Source: Bifidobacterium breve
GTDB lineage: Bacteria > Actinomycetota > Thermoleophilia > Solirubrobacterales > Solirubrobacteraceae
NCBI GenBank assembly: GCA_945889475.1
Contig: CAMDBT010000016.1
Span: 1 to 36,597 of the forward strand
DNA length: 36,597 bases
Direction of reading: 5' to 3'
Made by a program: the position numbers and the translations under genes. The notes below the pieces were generated by a model, which was given only the letters and a program-made list of their open reading frames with translations, was not told the DNA's origin and did not search any database. Shown here piece after piece: positions 1-7,761 of the stretch; within the stretch, counting starts at the first letter, position 1, and each line of letters starts with the position of its first letter.

Positions 1-161
1 GCTGCGTAAGCGATTTCGGCGGCGGCGATAGATGAGGCGGTTGCGGCCTGAGCCAGTTTGCGCGGCAGCAGGTAGTTGCGCAGGTAGCCCTTCGAGACGA
101 CAACCAGCGAGCCCTTGTGGCCGAGGTTGTCAACGTCCTTGAGCAGAATCGCCTCAGGCAT
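1..161 (-). CDS. rplI: 50S ribosomal protein L9 (bL9), 5' part, cut by window edge
   Basis: Only the first 53 codons are inside the window. The peptide begins [20 protein letters not shown] and continues with VSKGYLRNYLLPRKLA, which is the conserved N-terminal domain of bL9: the three-stranded sheet followed by the start of the long connecting helix. bL9 binds 23S rRNA near the L1 stalk. The ATG at 159-161 shares its A with the rpsR stop codon (5'-TAATG-3'), so the two genes are translationally coupled. This is the last gene seen of the usual rpsF-ssb-rpsR-rplI order. The rest of the gene lies to the left of position 1. Confidence 0.95.
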   Translation of the reverse strand, partial: MPEAILLKDVDNLGHKGSLVVVSKGYLRNYLLPRKLAQAATASSIAAAEIAYA

Positions 162-487
162 TAGTCGCGGTCCCGGTCGCGGTCACGGCCGCGGCGTGGG
201 CGAGTGCCTTCGTTGGCCGGCTCGCCGGCGTAAGGGATCAATGCCAGCTCGCGTGAGCGCTTGACGGCTTCGGCTAGCTGCGTCTGGTGACGGCGGCAGA
301 GGCCCGTCATTCCACGCGAGCGAATCTTGCCGCGCTCGGAGGTAAAACGCTTGAGCATCGGTACGTCCTTGTAGTCGATGTGGACAATCTTGTCCTTGCA
401 GCAGGCGCAGGACTTGCGACGACCGCTGATTGGGCCGCCCTTCTTGTCCTTACGGCGCGCTGAATTGGTTTCTTTCTTCTTAGCCAC
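161..487 (-). CDS. rpsR: 30S ribosomal protein S18 (bS18) with Arg/Asp tail
   Basis: The protein has 108 residues. The core contains [16 protein letters not shown], then a basic helix and the [29 protein letters not shown] block diagnostic of bS18, which sits on the 30S platform in contact with S6. Four cysteines (CACC and GLC) match the zinc-binding (C+) form of S18. The start is GTG at 485-487. After the family's usual end there is an extra tail of about 17 residues ending in alternating Arg-Asp pairs, encoded at about 164-214. It lies between ssb (144 nt upstream) and rplI (overlapping by 1 nt). Confidence 0.95.
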   Translation of the reverse strand: MAKKKETNSARRKDKKGGPISGRRKSCACCKDKIVHIDYKDVPMLKRFTSERGKIRSRGMTGLCRRHQTQLAEAVKRSRELALIPYAGEPANEGTRPRRGRDRDRDRD

Positions 488-520
488 TGAGCTGTCTCTG
501 ACTCTCGTTGATCGTTGAAA

Positions 521-540
521 CGCGCGCCGTTGGGCGCGCG
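521..540 (-). other. GC-only hairpin in the ssb-rpsR spacer
   Basis: An 8-bp perfect stem (521-528 with 533-540, alternating C and G) closes a GTTG loop, 33 bases upstream of the rpsR GTG start on the minus strand. No T-run follows in the direction of transcription, so this is not a canonical intrinsic terminator. It may be an mRNA processing or stability element, or part of a translational control leader for rpsR. Confidence 0.4.
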
Positions 541-594
541 CTGGAATACGGTTTCCCGCAGCGCAAGTGAATACCGCCGCTGCGAGCCAAAGAG

Positions 595-610
595 TAGCGC
601 TTCAGCGCTA
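595..610 (-). other. Short hairpin just downstream of ssb
   Basis: TAGCGC (595-600) and GCGCTA (605-610) form a 6-bp stem around TTCA, 22 bases past the ssb stop on the minus strand. With the hairpin at 521-540 it makes a two-hairpin spacer between ssb and rpsR. No poly-T tract follows, so termination is not supported. An attenuating or stabilising role is only inference. Confidence 0.3.
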
Positions 611-631
611 TTTGCTCGGTCTGCTTCGGGG

Positions 632-1099
632 CTAGAACGGAATGTCGTCTTCAGCGGCCGCGGCCGAAGCTCCGACGGGAGCGGCAACGAAGTCGCTGGT
701 GTCGGTCGGCACATCGGAGGCCGGCGTGAAACCGCCCTGTCCACCCGCGCCGTCGTCGCGTGGTCCACTGAGGAACTGAACGCTGTCGGCGATGATGTCG
801 ACCGCTTGACGCTTGTTGCCCTCAGGCGTCTCCCACTCGCGCCACTCGAGCCGACCGTCGACTGCCACGCCGCGGCCCTTGGAAAGGTATTTGGCGCAGT
901 TTTCGCCCTGCGCACCCCAGACCGTCACGTCGAAGTAGTTCGGCTTGTCGACCCATTCGCCCGATGCGCCGTCCTTGCGCCGCGTGTTACAGGCGACGCG
1001 GAGTTTGCAGACCGAACTGCCGCTTGGCAGCGCGCGCAGTTCAGGATCGGAGGTCAGGTTTCCGGTGATGATCACGCGGTTGATGTTGGAAGCGGCCAT
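632..1099 (-). CDS. ssb: Single-stranded DNA-binding protein
   Basis: The OB-fold domain runs from about residue 1 to 110 (NINRVIITGNLTSDPELR, then VDKPNYFDVTVWG and YLSKGRGVAVDGRLEWREWE). A short Gly/Ala-rich linker follows, and the acidic tip DDIPF is the docking tail that recruits replication and repair partners. The protein binds ssDNA as a tetramer. At 155 residues it is of typical length. I chose ATG at 1097-1099 because it begins MAASNINRV and has GAAAGGA about 10 bases upstream. An in-frame GTG at 1115-1117 would place the start on top of that ribosome-binding site. The position between rpsF and rpsR is the standard bacterial arrangement. Confidence 0.95.
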   Translation of the reverse strand: MAASNINRVIITGNLTSDPELRALPSGSSVCKLRVACNTRRKDGASGEWVDKPNYFDVTVWGAQGENCAKYLSKGRGVAVDGRLEWREWETPEGNKRQAVDIIADSVQFLSGPRDDGAGGQGGFTPASDVPTDTSDFVAAPVGASAAAAEDDIPF

Positions 1100-1116
1100 A
1101 AGGGGTGGTCCTTTCA

Positions 1117-1137
1117 CTGGGCGCTCAAAGCGCCCGG
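1117..1137 (-). promoter_or_regulatory. Hairpin in the ssb leader next to the ribosome-binding site
   Basis: On the minus strand CCGGGCGCT-TTG-AGCGCCCAG folds into a 9-bp stem (one G-T wobble) with a 3-base loop. The GAAAGGA ribosome-binding site of ssb starts 2-3 bases after the stem. It could control ssb translation or separate the rpsF and ssb transcripts. No T-tract follows, so I do not call it a terminator. The rest of the 161-base rpsF-ssb spacer holds only a weaker 6-bp inverted repeat (1158-1163 with 1173-1178). Confidence 0.4.
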
Positions 1138-1260
1138 ATCAGTTTCATTCGTTTAGTGCCGCGAGTCTAAAGCGCGGCTCGGCGACGGTTAGCGATCAAG
1201 TCGCAATTTGCGCACTTGTCTTACGGTCGCGTCGCGATTCGTAAATCTGACAGCGGCTTT

Positions 1261-1812
1261 TTAGGCGGCTGGCGGCGCGTCGTCGGCAGATTCGGCTTCA
1301 GCGGCTGCATCCTCGACTGCCACTTCAGCAACGGCCTCCTCGACGGCCTCTTCAGCAACGGCCTCTTCGACGGCCTCGACGACGGCTTCGACGACCGCCT
1401 CGTCTAGAGCCTCTTCGATCAGTGGCGCTTCGCCGGCCTCAACGCCAACGATCGCTTCGTCGATAACTTCGGCCACGACCGGATTCTCTTGACGCAGATC
1501 GGGCGGATCGCCGACTCCGGCGCGCAGCTTGATGATCCTAAAGCGCGTTACGCCATCGGTGATGCGAAGTGTGCGCTGGAGCTGCTCAAGGACGCTGTTC
1601 GGTCCGTGGAACTGGACTAGGTCGTACTCGGCGTTCGCTTCGTGGTCGATCTCGAAGGCCATCCTGCGGTTGCCGTAGTCGTGGTCGCCGATTACCGAGC
1701 CGCCCTGTTCGATCATCGCCTTGACGTCGCTGCGAATTTGCGTTCGCGTCGCCTGCTCGGCCTTTGGGTCGAGCATCAGCATCAAATCGTAGGTTGCAGG
1801 GGCGGCCACCAT
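1261..1812 (-). CDS. rpsF: 30S ribosomal protein S6 (bS6) with long acidic repetitive tail
   Basis: Residues 6-97 are bS6 (ATYDLMLMLDP, NRRMAFEIDHEANAEYDLVQF, LRITDGVTRFRIIKL), the partner of S18 on the 30S platform. Typical bS6 ends near residue 95-100, but this protein has 183. The extra 85 residues are acidic and repetitive, with EEAV/VEAV units between about residues 132 and 169, likely one long helix or coiled coil, then a Ser/Asp/Pro/Ala end. The DNA underneath is a degenerate GACGGCCTC-type repeat. The ATG is at 1810-1812 with no strong ribosome-binding site directly before it. First gene of the rpsF-ssb-rpsR-rplI cluster. Confidence 0.93.
   Translation of the reverse strand: MVAAPATYDLMLMLDPKAEQATRTQIRSDVKAMIEQGGSVIGDHDYGNRRMAFEIDHEANAEYDLVQFHGPNSVLEQLQRTLRITDGVTRFRIIKLRAGVGDPPDLRQENPVVAEVIDEAIVGVEAGEAPLIEEALDEAVVEAVVEAVEEAVAEEAVEEAVAEVAVEDAAAEAESADDAPPAA
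1306..1419 (-). repeat. Degenerate tandem repeat coding the S6 tail
   Basis: The stretch is built from imperfect GACGGCCTC / GACGACGGCTTC / CAGCAACGGCCTC units in frame with rpsF. They encode the Glu-Ala-Val repeats of the S6 extension. Such repeats can change copy number by slippage, in steps of three bases, without breaking the frame. Confidence 0.7.
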
Positions 1813-1867
1813 TCGGCTCGCGACGATAGCAGGGGGTGAAGCTTTCGGGCCTGTAGCTAAGGGGGTT

Positions 1868-2290
1868 ATCGCCCGTCGCCGGATACCACCAACGCTGCGA
1901 ATACCGCTCCAACTGGCGGCCGTCGTCGCGCTGATCGCACTGATCTTTGCTGCTCCGCGATTGCGCCAGCAGCCGCCGACGATTCCCGACCCGGCGACGC
2001 GACCGTTGATCGAGGCGCCTGCTCCGGTCGCCGCCGTAACTGAGCCTAAGAGGCCGCACCGTCGTCGTCGCGGTCTGCCGGCGCTCGCCCCCCTGCGTCA
2101 GCGCGCCAGGCTTCAAACGAAGCGGCGCGAGGCAGCGCGCGGCGAGCGCGCCGCGCAGGGATCTCGCCCATCTGCGCCGCCAGCCGCCGCTGCGCCGGTG
2201 TTGGCGCCAGCAGCTCGGCGACCCGGCGCTGCGCCAGCGGCAGCTCTTCCTCCTGCCGCCGCTCCGGCGCGCGAATTCGGCTGGCCTTGA
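1868..2290 (+). CDS. Possible single-pass membrane protein, start unclear
   Basis: The gap 1813-2308 contains an open plus-strand frame (open from 1793) that ends with TGA at 2288-2290. It encodes a basic stretch (VIARRRIPPTLRIP), one hydrophobic segment (LQLAAVVALIALIFAAP, about 1910-1957), and a long Pro/Ala/Arg-rich tail ending REFGWP. This is the layout of a small membrane-anchored protein. No ATG, GTG or TTG precedes the membrane segment; the only normal start is TTG at 1961, after it. Candidates are ATC at 1868 (just after AAGGGGG) or CTG at 1895. It could be a gene with a rare start, one with a frameshift or sequencing error, or a decayed gene. Composition alone could also produce such a frame. 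No function is assigned. Confidence 0.35.
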   Translation: MARRRIPPTLRIPLQLAAVVALIALIFAAPRLRQQPPTIPDPATRPLIEAPAPVAAVTEPKRPHRRRRGLPALAPLRQRARLQTKRREAARGERAAQGSRPSAPPAAAAPVLAPAARRPGAAPAAALPPAAAPAREFGWP

Positions 2291-2308
2291 GCGGCGCAGC
2301 CCGCCGCG

Positions 2309-3775
2309 TCAGTTGGCGGCTGCCTCGTTCGCCGCGGCCTTGGAACCGATATCAGCGAGCTGATCATCGACCCAATCGCCAGGATTGCGCTCGGTGACGA
2401 TTGCCTTTAGCCCTTCGATCCGCTGCCTGCGGCGCTCCGGTTCCATCGTCAAAGCGCTGTAGATCGCGTCGGCCAGCTCCTGGATGTTGAACGGGTTGAC
2501 GCTGAGCGCAAACTCGCCGAGCTCTTCGTGGGCGCCGGTGTTCTCGGAGAGGATCGAGACGCCGTCGCGCTGGTTGATCAGCGGGCCTTCCTTGGCGACA
2601 AGATTCATCCCGTCGAACATCGCGTTGACTAGCAGTACGTCGTACTGGCGGTATGAGGCCATCGCCTCCTCGAGGTCATCACGCAGCTTCAGCTGGATCG
2701 GCATCCAGTCCGGCGTGCCGTGGCGCAGGTTGACGACGGCGACCAGCGCTTCGATCTTCTCGAGGTATTCGGCGTACTCGGGAACGTCGGTCCGCGATGG
2801 CATCAGCTGGGCGATGAACGAAACATGCTCACGGAACTCCGGGTGCTGGTCGAGGAAGAGGTCGAAGGCGGTGAAGCCGCGCAGCACGTTCTTCGAAAGG
2901 TCGGCGCGGTCGACTCGGACGATCAGGTGCTCGCGCCGCCGCCTTTCAAGCTCGGCCTCCAGCTCCAGCGTCCGCGGTGAGTTGCCGACCCTTTCGGTCG
3001 CCTCGGCGTCGATCGGCAACGGGTAGGCGCGGATCCAGACCTCGCGCCCGTCGCGGTGGACAACGCCGCGCTCAAAGTCGACCTCGAGATCGAGCAGGTC
3101 GCGGCAGCACTGGATGAAGTTGCGGCGGTAGGCCTGAGTGTGAAAGCCGATGATGTCGTTGGCCAGTAGTCCGTTGTAGAGCTCGTTGCGGATCTCCGTT
3201 GGCAGCACCCGCCAAGCGTCGGACTGTGGCCACGGGATGTGGATGAAGTGGTGGAGGAATACGTCAGGCCGTGCCTCGCGGACGATTCCCGGCAGCGTGT
3301 AGAGGTGATAGTCGTGAACCATCACGACCGGGTCGTCCTGGCCTGCGATCTCCTCAATGACCGCCTGCGCGAGGTCGTCGTTGACGACCTTGTAACCGAG
3401 CTCAAAAGCGTCGATCTCCCACTGGCGAACGTCGGGCGCGTTTGAGATGTCCCAGAGGTAGTGCTGGATGAACCACAGCATTGGGTTGGCGAAGATGTTG
3501 TAGAAGCGGTCGAAAGCTTCGGCCTCGCTGTCGACTAGGCGCACCTCGTATTCGCCGCCGAGCGGCGACTGAACGCTGAACGGCTGGCCGCCTGCTTCGT
3601 GCGCCTGCTTGATGTCGCCTTCAGACATCGCGCTCGCAATCCAAACCGCCTTGCGGTGTGACACCAGCCCGGTCAGTGCGGTCACGAGGCCGCCGCCGCC
3701 GCGCGTGATCTCTCCGTCGTCGCCGAACGTCACTGGGCCACGGTTGGAGACCAGCACGAATGGAGTTTGAGTCAC
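2309..3775 (-). CDS. otsA: Trehalose-6-phosphate synthase (GT20 family)
   Basis: The enzyme transfers glucose from a nucleotide sugar to glucose-6-phosphate, giving trehalose-6-phosphate for osmotic and desiccation stress. Family landmarks in order are FVLVSNRGPV at the N-terminus, the glycine loop GGGGLVTAL, VMVHDYHLYTLP, HHFIHIPWPQSDAWRVLP, ANDIIGFHTQAYRRNF, VDRADLSKNVLRGF in the sugar-nucleotide site, and LVAKEGPLINQ...SENTGAHEEL near the end. I chose GTG at 3773-3775 (protein begins with the residues TQTPFVLVSNRGP) because the 12 residues added by the GTG at 3811 do not resemble the family. No phosphatase (otsB) is present here. The gene follows the sensor kinase on the same strand. A related glucosylglycerol-phosphate synthase specificity cannot be excluded by eye. 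Confidence 0.88.
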   Translation of the reverse strand: MTQTPFVLVSNRGPVTFGDDGEITRGGGGLVTALTGLVSHRKAVWIASAMSEGDIKQAHEAGGQPFSVQSPLGGEYEVRLVDSEAEAFDRFYNIFANPMLWFIQHYLWDISNAPDVRQWEIDAFELGYKVVNDDLAQAVIEEIAGQDDPVVMVHDYHLYTLPGIVREARPDVFLHHFIHIPWPQSDAWRVLPTEIRNELYNGLLANDIIGFHTQAYRRNFIQCCRDLLDLEVDFERGVVHRDGREVWIRAYPLPIDAEATERVGNSPRTLELEAELERRRREHLIVRVDRADLSKNVLRGFTAFDLFLDQHPEFREHVSFIAQLMPSRTDVPEYAEYLEKIEALVAVVNLRHGTPDWMPIQLKLRDDLEEAMASYRQYDVLLVNAMFDGMNLVAKEGPLINQRDGVSILSENTGAHEELGEFALSVNPFNIQELADAIYSALTMEPERRRQRIEGLKAIVTERNPGDWVDDQLADIGSKAAANEAAAN

Positions 3776-3826
3776 GCCAACCAGACTACCCGCCAGACGC
3801 CGCGCCGTCACGACCGCGCTGTGGAC

Positions 3827-5236
3827 TCAGGTCGGAAGCTCGAGCGCGAAGGTTGTGCGGCCTGGCGCGCTCTCGACGCTGAGCTTGCCGCCCATCCTGT
3901 CAACGAGTTCGTGCGCGATAGCGAGGCCTAGCCCGGCGCCGCGCGTTCCATCGGAGGTGTAGAAGGGCTCGAAGGCCCGTTCGATGTCGGCCCGCGGGAT
4001 TCCTTCGCCGAAGTCGGTTACGGCGATCCGCGCGTGCGCGTCAGGCTGGCTGGTGGCGATGATCACGTCGGTGCCTTTCGGCGTGTGGGCGACGGCGTTG
4101 TCAACGAGGATCCGCACAACCTGCGAGAGCCGCTCGCGGTCGCAGCTGGCGTAAAGCGGCTTCTCGGCAACCCGCACCTCGAGCTGGGAATCGTGTTCTG
4201 TAAGGGCTGGCACGAACTCATTGGCGACCTCGGTGGCGAGCTTGCCGATGTCGGTCCGCTCGCGCTGGAGTTCAACTGCTCCGGCGTCGATCCGCGAGAG
4301 GTCGAGCAGGTCGGTCGTCAGCTTCTCGAGCCGCGCTACTCCGTCGCGCAGCTGGGCGAGGAAGCGCAGCCGCGTTGTTTCGTCGAGCTCCTCGTCTTCG
4401 AGCAGTTCGACGAAGCCGCTGAGCGAGAAGATCGGTGTGCGCAGTTCATGTGAAGCGGTCGCGATGAATCGCCGCCGCGCGCTGTCGAGCTCCGAGAGCT
4501 GCGTCTGCATCGCTTCCAACGCGGCGGCAAGCCGACCGAGCTCGTCGTCGTTGTCGACTGTGAAGTGGGCAGTCCGGTCGCCGCCTGCGACTTGGCGGGC
4601 GGTTGATTCGAGCCGTGAGACGCGGCGCCCGAATGAGAGCGCGACGAGGTAGCCAGCCAGCAGCGCCAGCACCAGTGCGACAACAGCGGCGAGCAGAATT
4701 CGATTGCGCACCAGTGCCACGTTGCGCTCCACATTGCCGAGCGGTGCCGAGAATACAAGCACGTCGCCGAGCACGCGGCGGCCGGTCTCTGGATCCATTG
4801 AGAAGAGCGGAAGCGCCGCCTCAGCTACGCGTCCGCTGGCAACCGATTCGACCGCCGTCGCCGCTTTCCCAGAGCCGATTGCCTGCAGGCCGGCAGGGAA
4901 GACGAGATTGTCGATCGAGCTTCGCAGGTCGGAATCTGACTTGACGAATGGAGCCGTTCCCTTGCCGTTGCTGCCGACGCCGATCAGCGTCACGCGGGCG
5001 TTGGCTCGGTCGGCCGCTTCGCGCACGGCGAGGTCGATCTGGCTTACCGGCGCCGCCTCGATCAGCTTCGTTTCGATCGCCCCCCGCAGCCGCTGCGCGT
5101 CGGCCGCCAACTGCGCGGTTCGCTGATCTGTCAAGCTCGATTCTAGGCGCGGCACGACGCCGGCGTAGACGATCACCATCGCGCCCAGCGTAATTACGAA
5201 GAAGAGCAGAGCCAAGCGGTTGGCGATCGAGCGCAT
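3827..5236 (-). CDS. Sensor histidine kinase (HAMP, HisKA, HATPase)
   Basis: 469 residues. Membrane segments lie at about 7-27 and 178-200, enclosing an extracytoplasmic sensor domain of about 150 residues. A HAMP linker follows (about 200-252), then the HisKA dimerisation helix with FIATASHELRTPIF, where His263 is the phosphorylated residue. The ATPase domain shows the N box (VDNAVAHTP), G1 (DFGEGIP), F box (FEPFY) and G2 (GAGLGLAIA). All catalytic motifs are intact. The ATG at 5234-5236 overlaps the regulator's stop by one base (TGATG), so kinase and regulator form one translationally coupled pair. The signal sensed is unknown; an envelope or stress signal is plausible given otsA downstream. 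Confidence 0.93.
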   Translation of the reverse strand: MRSIANRLALLFFVITLGAMVIVYAGVVPRLESSLTDQRTAQLAADAQRLRGAIETKLIEAAPVSQIDLAVREAADRANARVTLIGVGSNGKGTAPFVKSDSDLRSSIDNLVFPAGLQAIGSGKAATAVESVASGRVAEAALPLFSMDPETGRRVLGDVLVFSAPLGNVERNVALVRNRILLAAVVALVLALLAGYLVALSFGRRVSRLESTARQVAGGDRTAHFTVDNDDELGRLAAALEAMQTQLSELDSARRRFIATASHELRTPIFSLSGFVELLEDEELDETTRLRFLAQLRDGVARLEKLTTDLLDLSRIDAGAVELQRERTDIGKLATEVANEFVPALTEHDSQLEVRVAEKPLYASCDRERLSQVVRILVDNAVAHTPKGTDVIIATSQPDAHARIAVTDFGEGIPRADIERAFEPFYTSDGTRGAGLGLAIAHELVDRMGGKLSVESAPGRTTFALELPT

Positions 5237-5952
5237 CAGGACCCGTCAGGCTCGCGGAAGCGGTAGCCAACGCCGCGCACGGTGAGGATGTAGTTGGGCT
5301 CGCGCGTGTCGCTCTCTAGCTTCTCACGCAGGTGGCGGATGTGGACGTCCACGGTGCGCGGGTCGCGGTAGTCGCTGCTGCCCCAGACTTGGCTTAGCAG
5401 TTGGTCGCGGCTGAAGACGCGCCCCGGGCTGCTGGCCAGCGCGAGCAGAATCTCGAACTCGACGAAGGTCAGTTTGACCTCTTCGCCATCGAGGCCGACA
5501 CGCCGCTTTGGCAGGTCGATCCGAATCTGATCGTTGACGATCAACTCTTCCGCCTCCTGCTGCCCTGCTTCGCTGGCCAGCGCCGAGCGTCGCAGCAGCG
5601 CCTTGACGCGGCTGCGGAACTCGCGCACAGAGAAAGGCTTGGTGATGTAATCGTCGGCGCCGATCTCAAGGCCGACGATCTTGTCGACCTCCTCAGCCTT
5701 GGCGGTCAACATGATGATCGGAACGGTGCTGCGGGCGCGCAGCCGCTGGCAGAGTTCGAAGCCGTCCATTCGCGGCATCATCACGTCGAGCACTACGAGG
5801 TCGAAGGTCGACTCGCGGAACCGTTCGAGCCCCTCTCTGCCGTCGCTTGCTTGGACGACTTCATAGCCGTCCTGCCTCAGCGGGAAGGAGAGAAGTTCCT
5901 GAATCGACTGCTCATCGTCAACGAGCAGAATGCGTGCGGTCCGCTCTGTCAT
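5236..5952 (-). CDS. OmpR/PhoB-family response regulator
   Basis: The 238-residue protein has a receiver domain (ILLVDDEQ with acidic D12/D13, phosphoacceptor Asp56 in VVLDVMMP, Thr83, Lys105 in TKPF) and a C-terminal winged-helix DNA-binding domain (LTFVEFEILLALASSPGRVFSRDQLL to RTVDVHIRHLREKLE and VRGVGYRF). All switch residues are present, so it should be phosphorylated by the kinase encoded directly after it. The ATG is at 5950-5952. Only 42 bases separate it from the divergent gene at 5995, which must contain both promoters or leaderless starts. The target genes are unknown; otsA is a candidate by position. Confidence 0.94.
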   Translation of the reverse strand: MTERTARILLVDDEQSIQELLSFPLRQDGYEVVQASDGREGLERFRESTFDLVVLDVMMPRMDGFELCQRLRARSTVPIIMLTAKAEEVDKIVGLEIGADDYITKPFSVREFRSRVKALLRRSALASEAGQQEAEELIVNDQIRIDLPKRRVGLDGEEVKLTFVEFEILLALASSPGRVFSRDQLLSQVWGSSDYRDPRTVDVHIRHLREKLESDTREPNYILTVRGVGYRFREPDGS

Positions 5953-5994
5953 CTGCGGGTGCCAGCCTAGGCGCTTTACCCTTCCTCTTCAGCA

Positions 5995-7761
5995 ATGCTT
6001 GACCCGCGCATCTACCGAGCAGCATTCGTTCCCGTGTTGTTCGTCCTGATCATCGTCGCCTTCTCGCTTGAGAATCGGCCAGCTCCGCTGCGCTCGGAGT
6101 TGGTTCCAGCTGCCTTCGACGGTGGGCGAGCGGCGCGGATGATGGCTTCGTTGAGCGATCAATACCCGTCGCGCCGGCCTGGCAGCGCCGGTGATCAGAA
6201 GCTCGCCTTGCGAGTTGCCCAGGAGCTGCGAGCGGTGATGCCGAAGGTTGCGGTCCGCACGCGCGCCGTGAAGAACGCCAGCACCGTTGATGGCTCGCGC
6301 GATCTGATCACCGTTGACGCTACGCAGCCAGGGTCGGCGCCGGCCGCGCAGCTGGTCGTGGTCTCCGCTCGCGACGCGCTTGCCCCGCGCTCCGCTGCCT
6401 CGCTTTCGGGAACGGCAGCGATGATCGAGATTGCTCGCGTAATCGCGCTCGCCCGCCCCCTGCGCAGCGTGACCTTTGCCTCTGTCAGCGGCTCGACCGG
6501 GGGGCAGGCGGGGATCAAGAAGCTCGTGCAGCAGCTAAGCCGCCCGGTTGACGCGATGATCGTGCTCGGTGATCTGGCCGGGCCGGTAACGACCGATCAG
6601 CTGGTGACCGGTTGGTCAACTTCTTCTGGCGCCGCTCCGCTGGTGCTGTCGCGCACGGTGGCGACGGCGCTGCGCGCTGAGACTGGGCTGAAGGCTGCTT
6701 CGCCGCTGGCTCGCAGCGAGCTTGCTCGCTTCGCCTGGCCGGTCACAGTCGGCCAGCAGGGGCCCGCGGTTGCGGCCGGGATCCCGGCCGTGTTGCTCTC
6801 AGCCAGCGGCGAGTTGCCGCCAGCCAGCGACGCGCCTGTCGACTCAAAACGGCTACAGGGCTTTGGCCGTGCTGCGCTGCGCTCGCTGACGGCGTTTGAC
6901 GGCGGTGCGAAGATCAGCGATGCCAGCCCCAGCCTTGACCTCGTCATCACTCGCAAGCTGCTTCCGCCGTGGGCTATCCGCTTGCTCGCCGCCGCGTTGC
7001 TGCTGCCGGCGCTGTTGGCAGCAGGCGACGCTTTCGCCCGGCTGCGCCGTGAACGCTCGCCGGTCGCCCGTTGGATCGTCTGGGTGCTCGCTATCGCGCT
7101 GCCATTCGCTCTGGCCACGCTCTTCATCCGGGCGCTCGGGCTGCTTAGCGTTCTGAACGTAACCAACCCGCCGGCTCCGCCCGGTTCGCTGCCATTCTCG
7201 GCGGCGGGGATTGGCATCATGATCAGCGCTGGCGTGATCTTCGGTTTGGCATGGCTGCTTCTACGGCCATTGATCAACGGGGCGCTCACGGTCAGCGACT
7301 CGAGCGAAGCACCCGGAGCCTCGCTGGCGCCATCGCTCGTCATCGCCGTCGCCGCCGTCGTCGTCTGGATCATCAACCCGTACGCCGCTTTGCTGCTGGT
7401 TCTGCCGGTCAACATCTGGCTCTTGGTCGGCGCCCGCGAGTTGCCGTTGCGGCGCCGCTGGGCGATCTTCTGGATCCTCGTCAGCCTGCTGCCGATCTTG
7501 GCGGTCGCCGTCGCCTACCTCGATCAGTACTCGCTCTCACCGTTTGGTTTGATCTGGTTCATCCTGCTGTCGCTCGCGGGTGGCACGCCGTCGCTGCTGG
7601 CCGCGATCGGCTGGTGCGTTGCCTGCGGCGCCGGAGCTGCGGCGCTGCTGCGCGCAACGCGGCGCGAACGCCGGCCCGATCAGGCGATCACTGTTCGTGG
7701 CCCGGTCAGCTACGCCGGGCCGGGTTCGCTGGGCGGCGTAGCTTCAGCTCGCCGCCGTTGA
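5995..7761 (+). CDS. Membrane protein with degenerate M28-peptidase-like domain
   Basis: 588 residues. An N-terminal membrane anchor (9-24) is followed by an extracytoplasmic domain of about 290 residues that keeps the M28 aminopeptidase layout: QLVVVSARD (118-127), SGTAAMIEIARVIALARPLRSVTFASVSGS (138-167), IPAVLLSASGE (263-273) and SKRLQGFGRAALRSL (284-298). The metal ligands expected in the family appear lost: the HxD site reads SARDA, the DD/GSG site reads SAASLSG, the EE pair reads GSTGG, and the last His before the final helix is absent. Seven or eight membrane segments follow (about 325-553), ending in a basic tail. The architecture recalls the M28-plus-polytopic design of GPI-transamidase GPAA1-like proteins. 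Its 3' end overlaps thiL by 18 bases, tail to tail. Non-catalytic function unknown. Confidence 0.7.
   Translation: MLDPRIYRAAFVPVLFVLIIVAFSLENRPAPLRSELVPAAFDGGRAARMMASLSDQYPSRRPGSAGDQKLALRVAQELRAVMPKVAVRTRAVKNASTVDGSRDLITVDATQPGSAPAAQLVVVSARDALAPRSAASLSGTAAMIEIARVIALARPLRSVTFASVSGSTGGQAGIKKLVQQLSRPVDAMIVLGDLAGPVTTDQLVTGWSTSSGAAPLVLSRTVATALRAETGLKAASPLARSELARFAWPVTVGQQGPAVAAGIPAVLLSASGELPPASDAPVDSKRLQGFGRAALRSLTAFDGGAKISDASPSLDLVITRKLLPPWAIRLLAAALLLPALLAAGDAFARLRRERSPVARWIVWVLAIALPFALATLFIRALGLLSVLNVTNPPAPPGSLPFSAAGIGIMISAGVIFGLAWLLLRPLINGALTVSDSSEAPGASLAPSLVIAVAAVVVWIINPYAALLLVLPVNIWLLVGARELPLRRRWAIFWILVSLLPILAVAVAYLDQYSLSPFGLIWFILLSLAGGTPSLLAAIGWCVACGAGAAALLRATRRERRPDQAITVRGPVSYAGPGSLGGVASARRR

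Noticed and set aside
1586-2116. Minus-strand frame overlapping rpsF and the neighbouring gap
   Set aside because: It shares most of its length with rpsF in another frame and has an Arg-rich shadow composition with no structure.
2113-2367. Minus-strand frame over the end of otsA and the Pro-rich gap
   Set aside because: It overlaps the otsA end and reads as low-complexity Ala/Gly/Arg, a shadow of the plus-strand Pro/Ala-rich frame.
7744-7761. Frameshift or assembly error at the overlap of the M28-like gene and thiL
   Set aside because: Both proteins end naturally, and an 18-base tail-to-tail overlap is ordinary in compact genomes.
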